From NCBI GenBank assembly GCA_964406465.1, contig CAYORT010000001.1, positions 286,535 to 350,534 of the forward strand: a stretch of 64,000 nucleotides of DNA. The letters run 5' to 3'. Both the position numbers and the translations under genes were made by a program. The notes beneath the pieces are model-generated. The model did no database searches and was not told the origin of the DNA. It worked only from the letters and a program-made list of their open reading frames with translations. Shown in pieces: positions 51,436 to 59,717 of this stretch. This stretch comes from JAHEZL01 sp964406465 (lineage in GTDB: Bacteria; Bacteroidota; Bacteroidia; Flavobacteriales_C; GCA-002722245). Numbering within the stretch: the first letter of the stretch is position 1; every line of letters begins with the position of its first letter.

Positions 51436-51475
51436 GAGCGAAGCTATAGGGTGAATTAACTTTATATCTTCGCTC
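51436..51475 (+). promoter_or_regulatory. Inverted repeat in the porin-pstS gap
   Basis: GAGCGAAG (51436-51443) pairs with CTTCGCTC (51468-51475) across a 24-nt loop, 16 nt before the pstS ATG. No U-tract follows. It may be an mRNA processing or stability stem in the pstS leader rather than a terminator. Confidence 0.45.
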
Positions 51476-51491
51476 CATAAAATAAAAAAAC

Positions 51492-52445
51492 ATGAAAAAA
51501 TTAATATTATCAGTAGCCGTTTTAACCACATTGTTTTCTTGTGGCGGCGGTGCAGAAGGAGATGTTAAAGGTGGAGATTCTACTAAAGTAGGTGGAACAA
51601 TTAAAATTGATGGTTCAAGTACAGTTTTGCCAATTACTCAGTTGATCGCTGAAGATTTTAAAGGTGAAAATGAAGGTGTTGATTTCGCAGTTGCGGGCGG
51701 TGGTACAGGTAGTGGTTTCAAAAAATTCATCAGAAAAGAGATTGATATTTGTGATGCTTCTCGTCCTATTAAAGGTTCTGAAGCTCATGAGTGCGATAGT
51801 TTGGGTATTAAATACGAAGGATTGGAGATTGGTAAAGACGGTTTGTCTATCGTAGTTAATCCACAAAACACTTGGTTAACTAGCATCACTGTGGCTGAGT
51901 TAAAAATGATTTGGGCTCCAGAAGCGCAAGGCAAAATCACTAAATGGAATCAAATTAGAAAAGAATGGCCTAACGAACCAATTAACCTTCATGGTGCTGG
52001 TCACGAATCAGGTACTTTCGAATACTTCACTGAAGCTATCAATGGTAAAAAAGGTGCTTGCCGTACAGACTACAATGCAAGTGAAAACGACAACCAATTG
52101 GTTCAAGCTGTTGCTGGTGATAAATTCGCCCTTGGTTTCTTTGGCTATGGATACTATGCTGCTAACAAAGCTAAATTGAAAGTAGTTGCTGTTGACAATG
52201 GAAACGGCGCAGTAACGCCAGATGAGAAAACCATCATGGATGGTTCTTACGCTCCACTTTCTCGTCCGTTATTCATTTATGTAAGTGCAGAAGCAGCAAA
52301 AAAAGCAGAAGTTTCTTCTTTCGTAACTTTCTACTTGAATAACGCTTCTAAATTAGTTCCAGAAGCTAAATATGTAGCTTTAACAGCTGATCAATACAAA
52401 GCTGAATTGGCAAAATGGGAAGCTTTCAAAGCAACATTGAAATAG
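51492..52445 (+). CDS. pstS: Phosphate ABC transporter substrate-binding lipoprotein PstS
   Basis: Binds inorganic phosphate in the periplasm and delivers it to PstCA. A 317-residue protein with lipobox LFSC (Cys17), so lipid-anchored. Phosphate-contact motifs are IDGSSTVLPIT near residue 40, GGGTGSGFKKF near 70, DASRPIKGSE, and the GAGHESGTFEYF loop near 165. Length is usual. It lies between the porin and pstC, with a Pho-like box upstream and a UUCG-loop terminator-like hairpin after its stop, an arrangement that would give more PstS than permease. Confidence 0.95.
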   Translation: MKKLILSVAVLTTLFSCGGGAEGDVKGGDSTKVGGTIKIDGSSTVLPITQLIAEDFKGENEGVDFAVAGGGTGSGFKKFIRKEIDICDASRPIKGSEAHECDSLGIKYEGLEIGKDGLSIVVNPQNTWLTSITVAELKMIWAPEAQGKITKWNQIRKEWPNEPINLHGAGHESGTFEYFTEAINGKKGACRTDYNASENDNQLVQAVAGDKFALGFFGYGYYAANKAKLKVVAVDNGNGAVTPDEKTIMDGSYAPLSRPLFIYVSAEAAKKAEVSSFVTFYLNNASKLVPEAKYVALTADQYKAELAKWEAFKATLK

Positions 52446-52470
52446 AAATATATTTTTAATTATATATTTG

Positions 52471-52498
52471 AAACCTGCTACTTTCGAGTGGCAGGTTT
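52471..52498 (+). terminator. UUCG-tetraloop hairpin between pstS and pstC
   Basis: AAACCTGCTACT (52471-52482) pairs with AGTGGCAGGTTT (52487-52498), a 12-bp stem with one T-G pair closed by TTCG, followed by TTA and a weak T-run. It is probably a partial terminator or 3'-protecting stem for pstS mRNA. Confidence 0.75.
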
Positions 52499-52519
52499 TA
52501 CTGTTAAAATAGAACAAGA

Positions 52520-53374
52520 ATGAAAAGAGTGTTAATGATATGTGCCCTAATTACTGTGCTAACAACAGCTAGTATCATATGGGTATTGTTTTCAGAGAGC
52601 TACACTTTTTTTCAGCATGTGTCCATTTGGGAGTTTTTAACCGATACTGTTTGGAGTCCGGTTTCCACAGTTAAACATTTTGGTATTATGCCTTTGTTGG
52701 CAGGTACCTTGCTTACCACTTTTATTGCGATGATTTTTGCTGTTCCAATGGGTGTTATCATTGCCGTGTACCTTAGTGAATACGCTCCAAAGAAATTTAG
52801 ATATTATGTAAAACCTTTGTTAGAGGTTTTGGCCGCAATACCAACCGTGGTATATGGTTTTTTCGCATTAACGGTAGTTACTCCTTTTTTGCAAAATTAT
52901 ATTCCAAACCTTGCAGGGTTGAATGCATTAAGTGCCGGATTGGTAATGGGTATCATGATTATACCAATGATTTCCTCGTTAAGTGAAGATGCCTTATATG
53001 CTGTTCCAAAATCGCTTCGTGAAGGTGCTTATGGAATGGGCTCAACACGATTGCAAACATCGTTTAGAGTGATTTTACCTGCAGCGTCTTCAGGTATCAT
53101 GGTTTCTATCATCCTTGGATTTGCAAGAGCGGTTGGCGAAACAATGATTGTAACGGTTGCTGCAGGAAATATGGCCAATTTAACTGCCGACCCTCGTGAA
53201 ACTGTTGCTACAATCACTGCTTTCATTGTTAATATGAGCACAGGAGATGTTCAGCAAGATTCAATTGAATATCAAACCATTTTCGCAGCCGGAGTAACAT
53301 TGTTTGTCTTCACATTTATTTTGAATAGTGTGAGCTTCTACATTAAAAAACGCTTTAGAGCTAAATATGACTAG
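52520..53374 (+). CDS. pstC: Phosphate ABC transporter permease PstC
   Basis: An inner-membrane subunit of the high-affinity phosphate importer, 284 residues with six helices. The EAA-type loop EGAYGMGSTRLQTSFRVILP and the PstC-type LLEVLAAIPTVVYGFFAL segment are clear, as is RAVGETMIVTVAAGN. The N-terminus is shorter than in Proteobacterial PstC (about 310-320 residues), which often lose the first loop. It overlaps pstA by 8 nt, indicating translational coupling. Confidence 0.95.
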   Translation: MKRVLMICALITVLTTASIIWVLFSESYTFFQHVSIWEFLTDTVWSPVSTVKHFGIMPLLAGTLLTTFIAMIFAVPMGVIIAVYLSEYAPKKFRYYVKPLLEVLAAIPTVVYGFFALTVVTPFLQNYIPNLAGLNALSAGLVMGIMIIPMISSLSEDALYAVPKSLREGAYGMGSTRLQTSFRVILPAASSGIMVSIILGFARAVGETMIVTVAAGNMANLTADPRETVATITAFIVNMSTGDVQQDSIEYQTIFAAGVTLFVFTFILNSVSFYIKKRFRAKYD

Positions 53375-54230
53375 CGCTGATAAAAATAGATTGAAAGATA
53401 AAGCATTTAGCTATCTGGGTATGGCTTGTACCATCTTTGGATTGCTAATGCTTGTAATCTTTTTAGGTGATATTTTAATTAAAGGAATTAGCACCATTGA
53501 TTGGGATTTCTTAACCAACTATTCTTCTTCTCGACCAAAAAGAGCGGGTATTTTTCCTGCATGGACAGGTACTTTGTGGATATTGGGTTTAACGGCTATT
53601 ATCTCCATTCCAATTGGTATTGCTGCCGGCTTGTATTTTGAAGAATATTCTAAGAAAGGAAGATTGGCAAATTTCCTTGAAATCAATTTGGCTAACCTTG
53701 CAGGTGTTCCTTCTATTATTTACGGTTTGCTTGGTTTACAAATCTTTGTAAGAACATTGCATTTTGGAACAAGTATTTTAGCGGGTGCATGTACTTTGGC
53801 TCTGCTAATCTTGCCCATTATAATTGTTTCTACTCGTGAAGCTTTAAAAGCTGTTCCCGATAGTATCCGTCAAGCTTCCTACGGAATGGGCGCAAACACT
53901 TGGCAAACCATTTGGCATCAGGTATTACCGGCTTCAGCTGGAGGTATTGTAACAGGAATTATTTTAGCTATTTCAAGAGCAATTGGCGAAACTGCTCCTT
54001 TGATTGTGATTGGTGCGAGTACTTTTATTACTAAAATTCCCGACGGACCATTAAGCGAATTTACAGTGTTGCCTATGCAAATTTACGATTGGATTGGAAG
54101 ACCAGATGATTTAGGTGAGTTTGCCAAACGCGCAGCAGCAGGTATTATCATATTGTTATTCATTACATTTTTGTTAAATGGTTTCGCAGTTTATCTGCGA
54201 AATAGATGGCAGAAAAAAGTGAAATGGTAA
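53367..54230 (+). CDS. pstA: Phosphate ABC transporter permease PstA
   Basis: The second membrane subunit, 287 residues with about six helices. Features are LANLAGVPSIIYGLLGL, the coupling loop RQASYGMGANTWQTIWHQVLP, and RAIGETAPLIVIGAST. It forms the permease heterodimer with PstC and accepts PstB at the cytoplasmic loop. It overlaps pstC by 8 nt and precedes pstB by 10 nt. Confidence 0.95.
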   Translation: MTSADKNRLKDKAFSYLGMACTIFGLLMLVIFLGDILIKGISTIDWDFLTNYSSSRPKRAGIFPAWTGTLWILGLTAIISIPIGIAAGLYFEEYSKKGRLANFLEINLANLAGVPSIIYGLLGLQIFVRTLHFGTSILAGACTLALLILPIIIVSTREALKAVPDSIRQASYGMGANTWQTIWHQVLPASAGGIVTGIILAISRAIGETAPLIVIGASTFITKIPDGPLSEFTVLPMQIYDWIGRPDDLGEFAKRAAAGIIILLFITFLLNGFAVYLRNRWQKKVKW

Positions 54231-54240
54231 AATATTTTCT

Positions 54241-55014
54241 ATGGAAAAATTAAGCATTAAAGAAAAAAAATTAGAGGCCATTAACCTCGATGTTTTTTAC
54301 GGTCAGAAACAAGTCCTAAAAAATATCAATATGGCCATAAAGGTTAATACGGTTACAGCGTTTATCGGTCCTTCTGGTTGCGGAAAATCTACTTTTTTGC
54401 GCACTTTCAACAGAATGAATGATTACGTGGAAGGCTTTAAAAAAGAAGGCGATATCATCATTGATGGAAAAGATATTTACCAAAAGATGGTGCGTGTGGA
54501 AGAGCTTCGTAAAAAAGTTGGAATGGTGTTTCAAAAACCCAATCCTTTTCCGAAATCTATTTTCGAGAATGTTGCTTACGGACTAAAAATACAAGGCATC
54601 AAAAACAAGAAATTGATTGAAGAAACGGTTGAAAAATCTTTGAAACAATCGGCTTTGTGGGAAGAGGTGAAAGATGATTTGAAAAAATCGGCACTTTCCT
54701 TATCGGGCGGACAGCAGCAAAGATTATGTATCGCAAGAGCTTTGGCCTTAGAACCAAGCATCTTGTTGATGGACGAACCTGCTTCTGCACTCGACCCAAT
54801 TTCCACATCGAAAATTGAAGATTTAATTTGGGAGTTGAAGGAGAAGTATACCATCGTAATTGTTACACACAACATGCAACAAGCAGGTAGAATTAGCGAT
54901 AATACCGCCTTCTTCTATATGGGTGATTTGGTGGAATACGATGAAACAAAAACTATTTTCACCAACCCTAAACAAGAAAGAACACAGAATTATATTACTG
55001 GAAGATTTGGATAG
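54241..55014 (+). CDS. pstB: Phosphate ABC transporter ATPase PstB
   Basis: Energises PstCA. 257 residues with Walker A GPSGCGKST, the PstB-specific LRTFNRMND directly after it, ABC signature LSGGQQQRLCIARAL, Walker B ILLMDEPASALDP and the H-loop IVTHNMQQAGR. Length and motifs are standard. It is part of pstCAB; phoU follows after 104 nt of AT-rich sequence. Confidence 0.97.
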   Translation: MEKLSIKEKKLEAINLDVFYGQKQVLKNINMAIKVNTVTAFIGPSGCGKSTFLRTFNRMNDYVEGFKKEGDIIIDGKDIYQKMVRVEELRKKVGMVFQKPNPFPKSIFENVAYGLKIQGIKNKKLIEETVEKSLKQSALWEEVKDDLKKSALSLSGGQQQRLCIARALALEPSILLMDEPASALDPISTSKIEDLIWELKEKYTIVIVTHNMQQAGRISDNTAFFYMGDLVEYDETKTIFTNPKQERTQNYITGRFG

Positions 55015-55029
55015 AAAGATTTTTAGTCC

Positions 55030-55113
55030 TTAATTCTTAATTTTTAATTAAGTCATTAAGAGTAAAAATAAATAAACTGAGAATTAAGAATTAGAAATTA
55101 AAAATTCAGAATT
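55030..55113. repeat. AT-rich inverted repeat between pstB and phoU
   Basis: TTAATTCTTAATTTTTAATT-like sequence at 55030-55049 is mirrored by AATTAAAAATTCAGAATT at 55096-55113, with one mismatch. Similar AATTAAGAATTAAAAATT units are commonly scattered in Bacteroidota intergenic DNA. It may weaken read-through or stabilise pstB mRNA. Confidence 0.5.
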
Positions 55114-55118
55114 ATTAT

Positions 55119-55781
55119 ATGTCACATTTAGCAGCAGAATTACAACACTTAAAAGACGAAGTTTTTCAACTTCTTCAATTGGTGCATTCTCAAATTGAGA
55201 AAAGTAAAGAGGCTATTTCAACTAGCGATAGAGATTTAGCGAGCCATGTGGTAGCAAATGATAAACGTGTTAACGCATCTGAGTTAACCATCGATCGCGA
55301 TTGCGAAAATATCTTGGCACTTTACAATCCTGTTGCTATCGATTTGCGTTTCGTTTTGGCTTGTATCAAAATGAATCACAGCTTAGAAAGAATTGGTGAC
55401 AATGCCGAAGGTTTGGCGATGTATGTGAATTATGCTCCCGGACCATTTCCACAAGATATTCTTGACGTGTTTAATATTATGCCGGCATTCGACAGAGTGT
55501 TGGAAATGTTCTCATTGATCATGGATGCCTACCGTCAGGAAGATCCTAGCTTGGCCAGAAAAGTTTTCAATCTTGATGAATTGCTTAACCAATACAACAG
55601 AGAAGCAACTAAAATTGCAATTCAGAAAATGAAATCTAATCCCGAAAAAGCGGAAGAGATTTTGTACATCATGGGGGCAATGCGTAAGATTGAAAGAATG
55701 GGCGATTTAACTAAGAATATGGCCGAAGAAATCATTTTTTACATAGAAGCAAAAGTATTGCGTCATATCAAAAAACAGTAA
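55119..55781 (+). CDS. phoU: Phosphate signalling protein PhoU
   Basis: A 220-residue all-helical protein with two PhoU repeats of three helices each. It links PstB to the PhoR-like kinase and keeps the regulon off when phosphate is plentiful. Recognisable parts are DRDLASHVVANDKRVN, YNPVAIDLRFVLACIKM, and in the second repeat GAMRKIERMGDLTKNMAEEI, which holds the metal-binding (E/D)xxxD-like motif. It is followed after 4 nt by the Na/Pi cotransporter gene. Confidence 0.95.
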   Translation: MSHLAAELQHLKDEVFQLLQLVHSQIEKSKEAISTSDRDLASHVVANDKRVNASELTIDRDCENILALYNPVAIDLRFVLACIKMNHSLERIGDNAEGLAMYVNYAPGPFPQDILDVFNIMPAFDRVLEMFSLIMDAYRQEDPSLARKVFNLDELLNQYNREATKIAIQKMKSNPEKAEEILYIMGAMRKIERMGDLTKNMAEEIIFYIEAKVLRHIKKQ

Positions 55782-55785
55782 TTAA

Positions 55786-57459
55786 TTGAACGCAGAACTA
55801 TATAACATTTTATATCTATTAGGCTCCTTGGCCTTCTTGCTTTTTGGCTTAAAAATGATGAGCGAAGGAGTGCAAAAAGTGTTAGGAGATAACCTAGGAA
55901 AAATGTTGAGTTCAACCACCGAGAATCGTTTTGCAGGTGTCTTCAAAGGAATATTTACTACTGCTTTAGTGCAATCTTCATCGGCTACTATTGTTGTAAC
56001 CGTTAGTTTAGTAAATGCCGGAATTCTTACGCTTTTGCAATCGGGTAGCATTATCTTGGGAGCAAACATAGGCACAACCATTACCTCATGGTTGGTAGCT
56101 ACCATTGGCTTTAATACAGAGATGTATTATGCCGCTTTGCCTTTAATCGCGATGGGTGTTCCGCTAGTATTTGCAAAAAAGAAAAAGGTAAAGTTTGTGG
56201 GTGAAATAATCATTGGTTTCGCCATTTTATTTTGGGGCTTTTCCATCTTGAAAGATTGCGTTACTTCTTTTCATACTTTAAAAATTTTTGAAGCTGGTGA
56301 TGTTACATTTTTAAGCACGATATCTTTTGTTTTGATTGGTGCTGTATTCTCCTTTTTATTGCAATCATCGGCAGCTGCAGTAGTATTTACTCAAATTGCT
56401 TGTTATGTTGGGGTGTTGCCTATAGAAACAGGATTCGCAATGGTGTTGGGGCACAATATTGGTTCTACCATCAATGCCGAAATCTCGGCTTATGCAGGTA
56501 ATGTTCACGCCAAAAGAGCTGCAAGGATACATTCTATTTTTAATTTGATAAGTAGTGTGTGGATGATTTTATTGCTGAGCATTATCACTCCGCAAATCGA
56601 TTTTATTGCTGAGACTATTTTCGGACAAGAGAGCATCTACACCACTGTAGGTGCGCCAATGGGCATCGCTATTTTTCATACTTCATACAATGTAATTAAT
56701 GTTTTAATTATGATTGGCTTGTTGCCATATCTTGTGAAGTTGGCTACACAATCGGTGAAATCGAAAGGCAATGCCGATGAAGAGTATCATCTCGAATTTA
56801 TGGACAGTGGTTTATTAACCTCTCCAGAGATATCTATAACAGAAGCAAAAAAAGAATTGGTGAAATTCGCCGAATTAACTAAATTGATGAATGCCACTTT
56901 TAGAAATTTATTGAAAGAACAAGAGAGCAATAACTTTGAAGATCTCATTGTGGAAATGAGAAAAAGAGAAGATATTACCGATAATATGCAAGAGGAAATC
57001 ACCAATTTTTTAAGTAAGGTATCACAAGGTGAACTCACCGAAGAGAATTCTGTATGCATTAGACGAATTATTGGAATGGTAGGTGACTTAGAGCAAGTAG
57101 GAGATATCTACTATGCCAACGCACTTATTATGGAGCGTAAGAAAGAAAACAAGGTTTGGTTCATTCAAGAGCAAAGAGATTGTTTGAATCAAATGTTAGA
57201 TAAACTAGATAAAGCCTTCGATATTTTGATTCAAAATCTTAAGAGTGATTACAATGATGTAACACTTGGCGATGCTAAGAAAATTGAAGAGGAAATAGAT
57301 GCTCTTCGCGATAAGGCGCAAGAACAACATTTAGATAGCATGGAGAATGGCGCTTATAGCTTTAAAAGCGGTTTATTCTACAAAGATCTATACGCAAACT
57401 TTGAACGTGTGGGTGATTATTTGATGAAGGTTAATGAGGTGATTGCGGAGAGGGATTAA
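55786..57459 (+). CDS. Na+/phosphate cotransporter with C-terminal PhoU-like domain
   Basis: A 557-residue inner-membrane transporter of the NptA/Na-Pi cotransporter family. Two inverted Na/Pi repeats each carry a QSS motif (VQSSSATIVVTV and LQSSAAAVVFTQ), with about eight helices over residues 1-330. The C-terminal ~200 residues are PhoU-like helices (RRIIGMVGDLEQVGDIYYAN). The start is TTG at 55786, 4 nt after phoU; no ATG fits as well. It would give low-affinity or efflux phosphate traffic beside the Pst system. The stop is followed within 3 nt by a repeat arm. Confidence 0.93.
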   Translation: MNAELYNILYLLGSLAFLLFGLKMMSEGVQKVLGDNLGKMLSSTTENRFAGVFKGIFTTALVQSSSATIVVTVSLVNAGILTLLQSGSIILGANIGTTITSWLVATIGFNTEMYYAALPLIAMGVPLVFAKKKKVKFVGEIIIGFAILFWGFSILKDCVTSFHTLKIFEAGDVTFLSTISFVLIGAVFSFLLQSSAAAVVFTQIACYVGVLPIETGFAMVLGHNIGSTINAEISAYAGNVHAKRAARIHSIFNLISSVWMILLLSIITPQIDFIAETIFGQESIYTTVGAPMGIAIFHTSYNVINVLIMIGLLPYLVKLATQSVKSKGNADEEYHLEFMDSGLLTSPEISITEAKKELVKFAELTKLMNATFRNLLKEQESNNFEDLIVEMRKREDITDNMQEEITNFLSKVSQGELTEENSVCIRRIIGMVGDLEQVGDIYYANALIMERKKENKVWFIQEQRDCLNQMLDKLDKAFDILIQNLKSDYNDVTLGDAKKIEEEIDALRDKAQEQHLDSMENGAYSFKSGLFYKDLYANFERVGDYLMKVNEVIAERD

Positions 57460-57461
57460 TG

Positions 57462-57650
57462 TTCTTCTTTTCAAAGAAGCAAAGAGTTCATTTTTTCCTT
57501 GATGAAAAAACGAACCAAAAAAATCAATGGCAAAAGATGCTGCCCTCGCTCTCTCCAAAAATTTTCATCCTCCTTTTATCCGGATTCAATTTTTGGTTCA
57601 CCGCCTTTCCACACCCTCGCCTTTTGCCCGGGCTAGCGCACAATAGTGAC
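57462..57650. repeat. 190-bp inverted repeat, left arm
   Basis: 189 bp that match the reverse complement of 58487-58676 with six mismatches and one single-base indel by direct alignment. It begins 3 nt after the Na/Pi cotransporter stop with a small perfect hairpin CTTCTTT-tc-AAAGAAG, then TTGAT...ATCAA, then a GC-richer half with CCCGGG. It contains an open frame of 67 codons (57459-57662) that I do not call a gene. Confidence 0.92.
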
Positions 57651-57658
57651 CCATGGTT

Positions 57659-58399
57659 TTAAGGTATTTCTTTCACTAGGCAGACGGCAATTATCTTATC
57701 GTTTAGAGTATAAATTATTATTTTATAACCATAGCTATTTCGTGCGATTCTTCTTTGTCTCACAGTTTCATTCCAATTATCATATTCTCCATGATACTTC
57801 CATATATAGTTAGTTATTTTTTTATTTCTGTAAGTAGAATCAGGAGCCCCATATGTCTTGATGGCTTTTTGTATTTTGTCTCCAATGGCAATTCCTTTAT
57901 TTGATATAAAATATTTTTTTTTGATCTGCTGTCCTCGACGAGCAAAAAGAGGAATATAACTTTTTATTTCGTTCTGATTGCTTGTGTAAATTGTGTTTTT
58001 TTTGAATCGATGAAGAGTTAAATCCGATTTTATTTGTTCTATATATTTTGTTGAGAAAAGGTAGGTGTACATGCGATGGTAATCTGTGTATAATTCGAAC
58101 ACTAAAGTTTGATCGAGCTCAGCATTGTAAAACCAGGCCTTATCGAAAGAGATTATACTATCAATCTGTAGTTCGCCATCGTTTTCATTGAGCATATCGT
58201 CTGTAACAGGAAAGTCATCCATAGTAACAGTATCGTTTATTTTCTTTTGAATTGGATAAATGTTTTTTGATTTAACTATTGAATCCTTAATAGCCTTTGC
58301 AGATTTTTCGCGAATAACCTTTATTTCTTTCCTTTGATTCACCTCATCTTGCGTAGCGCACGATGCAAAAAACACTATAAAAATAAATAGACTTCTCAT
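57659..58399 (-). CDS. Predicted lipoprotein between inverted-repeat arms
   Basis: 246 residues from the ATG at 58399, giving a signal MRSLFIFIVFFASC with Cys14 as lipidation site. The open frame extends to 58600, but the upstream part is repeat-arm sequence and the later start is clearly better. The mature protein is rich in Lys, Asp and Tyr, with a probable beta fold (TYLFSTKYIEQIKSD, KAIKTYGAPDSTYRNK, KIIIYTLNDKIIAV). The KAIKTYGAPDS segment recalls SmpA/BamE-like lipoprotein folds, but I do not claim membership. The whole gene lies between two 190-bp repeat arms; the pair may mark an inserted module. Confidence 0.65.
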   Translation of the reverse strand: MRSLFIFIVFFASCATQDEVNQRKEIKVIREKSAKAIKDSIVKSKNIYPIQKKINDTVTMDDFPVTDDMLNENDGELQIDSIISFDKAWFYNAELDQTLVFELYTDYHRMYTYLFSTKYIEQIKSDLTLHRFKKNTIYTSNQNEIKSYIPLFARRGQQIKKKYFISNKGIAIGDKIQKAIKTYGAPDSTYRNKKITNYIWKYHGEYDNWNETVRQRRIARNSYGYKIIIYTLNDKIIAVCLVKEIP

Positions 58400-58486
58400 G
58401 TGGTGAAAATATATAAATTTATGTCTCGAGTTAATTCTATTTATTATTCGGCAGCAAGTAGGTATTATCTGTTTTTCAAGCCTAGA

Positions 58487-58676
58487 GTCACTATTGTGCG
58501 CAGGCCCGGGCAAAAGGCGAGGGTGCGGAAAGGCGGTGAACCAAAAATTGAAACCGGATAAAAGGAGGTTGAAAATTTTTGGAGAGAGCGAGGGAAGCAT
58601 CTTTTGCCATTGATTTTTTTGGTTCGTTTTTTCATCAAGGAAAAAATGAACTCTTTGCTTCTTTAGAAAAGAAGAA
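58487..58676. repeat. 190-bp inverted repeat, right arm
   Basis: Reverse-complement partner of 57462-57650. In the sense orientation of dusB (minus strand) it begins 2 nt after the dusB stop, just as the left arm begins 3 nt after the cotransporter stop. Each arm is therefore in the same orientation relative to its neighbouring gene end. Confidence 0.92.
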
Positions 58677-58678
58677 AA

Positions 58679-59668
58679 CTACAACACCATCCCACTATAC
58701 TGCTTCGCAATCTCATCCATCACATTTTCCAATTCCTGTGGAATCTCTACAGTAACTAATTTCTGTCGATAATCTTTAATGCCAGGATAGCCTTTGAAAT
58801 AGTTGGTGTAATGACGGCGCATTTCAACAATACCTAGTTTTTCACCTTTCCAACGAATAGATTCTTGCAAATGAAACTTAGCTGCTTCAACGCGCTGTTC
58901 TATGGTTGCTTCGGGTAAGTGTTCTCCCGTTTTTAAGTAATGTTTTATTTGGTTGAAAACCCACGGATTTCCAATGCTTGCCCTTCCAATCATGATGCCA
59001 TCTACTCCGTATCTTTCTTTATATAATTTTGCTTTTTCTGCCGAATCTATATCACCATTACCAAAAATAGGAATGTTCATTCGCGGATTGTTTTTTACTT
59101 CTCCAATGAGGGTCCAATCGGCTTCTCCTTTGTACAATTGTGCTCTAGTTCTTCCGTGAATAGATAATGCTTTGATACCCACATCTTGCAATCTTTCGGC
59201 AACGTCAACTATGAATTTACTTTTATCATCCCACCCTAAACGTGTTTTTACAGTAACTGGTAGTTTGGTTGATTTAACTATGCGCTCGGTCAAGCGAACC
59301 ATTTTTGGTATGTCTTGCAAGATGGCAGCACCGCCGCCTTTACATACCACTTTTTTTACCGGACAACCGAAGTTGATGTCGATTAAATCAGGGTTTGCTG
59401 CTTCAACAATTTCTGCTGCTTCTCCCATTGCTTCTATATCTCCACCAAAAATTTGAATGCCTATTGGTCGCTCTTGATCGAAAATATCTAATTTCATTCT
59501 GCTTTTGTGCGCATCACGAATCAAGCCTTCTGATGAGATGAATTCGGTGTACATCAAATCGGCTCCATGCCTTTTGCATAGCGCGCGAAAGGGAGGGTCG
59601 CTCACATCTTCCATAGGTGCAAGCAACAATGAAAAATCGGGTAATTCTATATTTCCTATCTTTACCAT
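58679..59668 (-). CDS. dusB: tRNA-dihydrouridine synthase
   Basis: An FMN-dependent enzyme reducing uridines in the tRNA D-loop, 329 residues. The TIM barrel starts with LLLAPMEDVSDPPFR. INFGCPVKKV holds the likely catalytic Cys102. VKTRLGWDD, HGRTRAQLYKGEADW, GNGDI and MIGRASIGNPW follow, the last binding the FMN phosphate. The set is closest to DusB/NifR3, though exact target uridines cannot be read. Divergent from the CPBP protease gene (49-nt gap). Confidence 0.95.
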   Translation of the reverse strand: MVKIGNIELPDFSLLLAPMEDVSDPPFRALCKRHGADLMYTEFISSEGLIRDAHKSRMKLDIFDQERPIGIQIFGGDIEAMGEAAEIVEAANPDLIDINFGCPVKKVVCKGGGAAILQDIPKMVRLTERIVKSTKLPVTVKTRLGWDDKSKFIVDVAERLQDVGIKALSIHGRTRAQLYKGEADWTLIGEVKNNPRMNIPIFGNGDIDSAEKAKLYKERYGVDGIMIGRASIGNPWVFNQIKHYLKTGEHLPEATIEQRVEAAKFHLQESIRWKGEKLGIVEMRRHYTNYFKGYPGIKDYRQKLVTVEIPQELENVMDEIAKQYSGMVL

Positions 59669-59717
59669 CGTTATGGCAAAAGTACTAAGTAATCAATCAA
59701 AAAAGTAATTTTAATTC

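Noticed and set aside
57459..57662. 67-codon open frame in the left arm of the inverted repeat
   Set aside because: It consists almost entirely of repeat-arm DNA, starts on the last base of the upstream stop, and the other arm is interrupted by an indel near its beginning. It is not supported as a gene.
58400..58600. N-terminal extension of the lipoprotein frame
   Set aside because: The extension is repeat-arm and linker sequence; the ATG at 58399 gives a standard signal peptide with lipobox.
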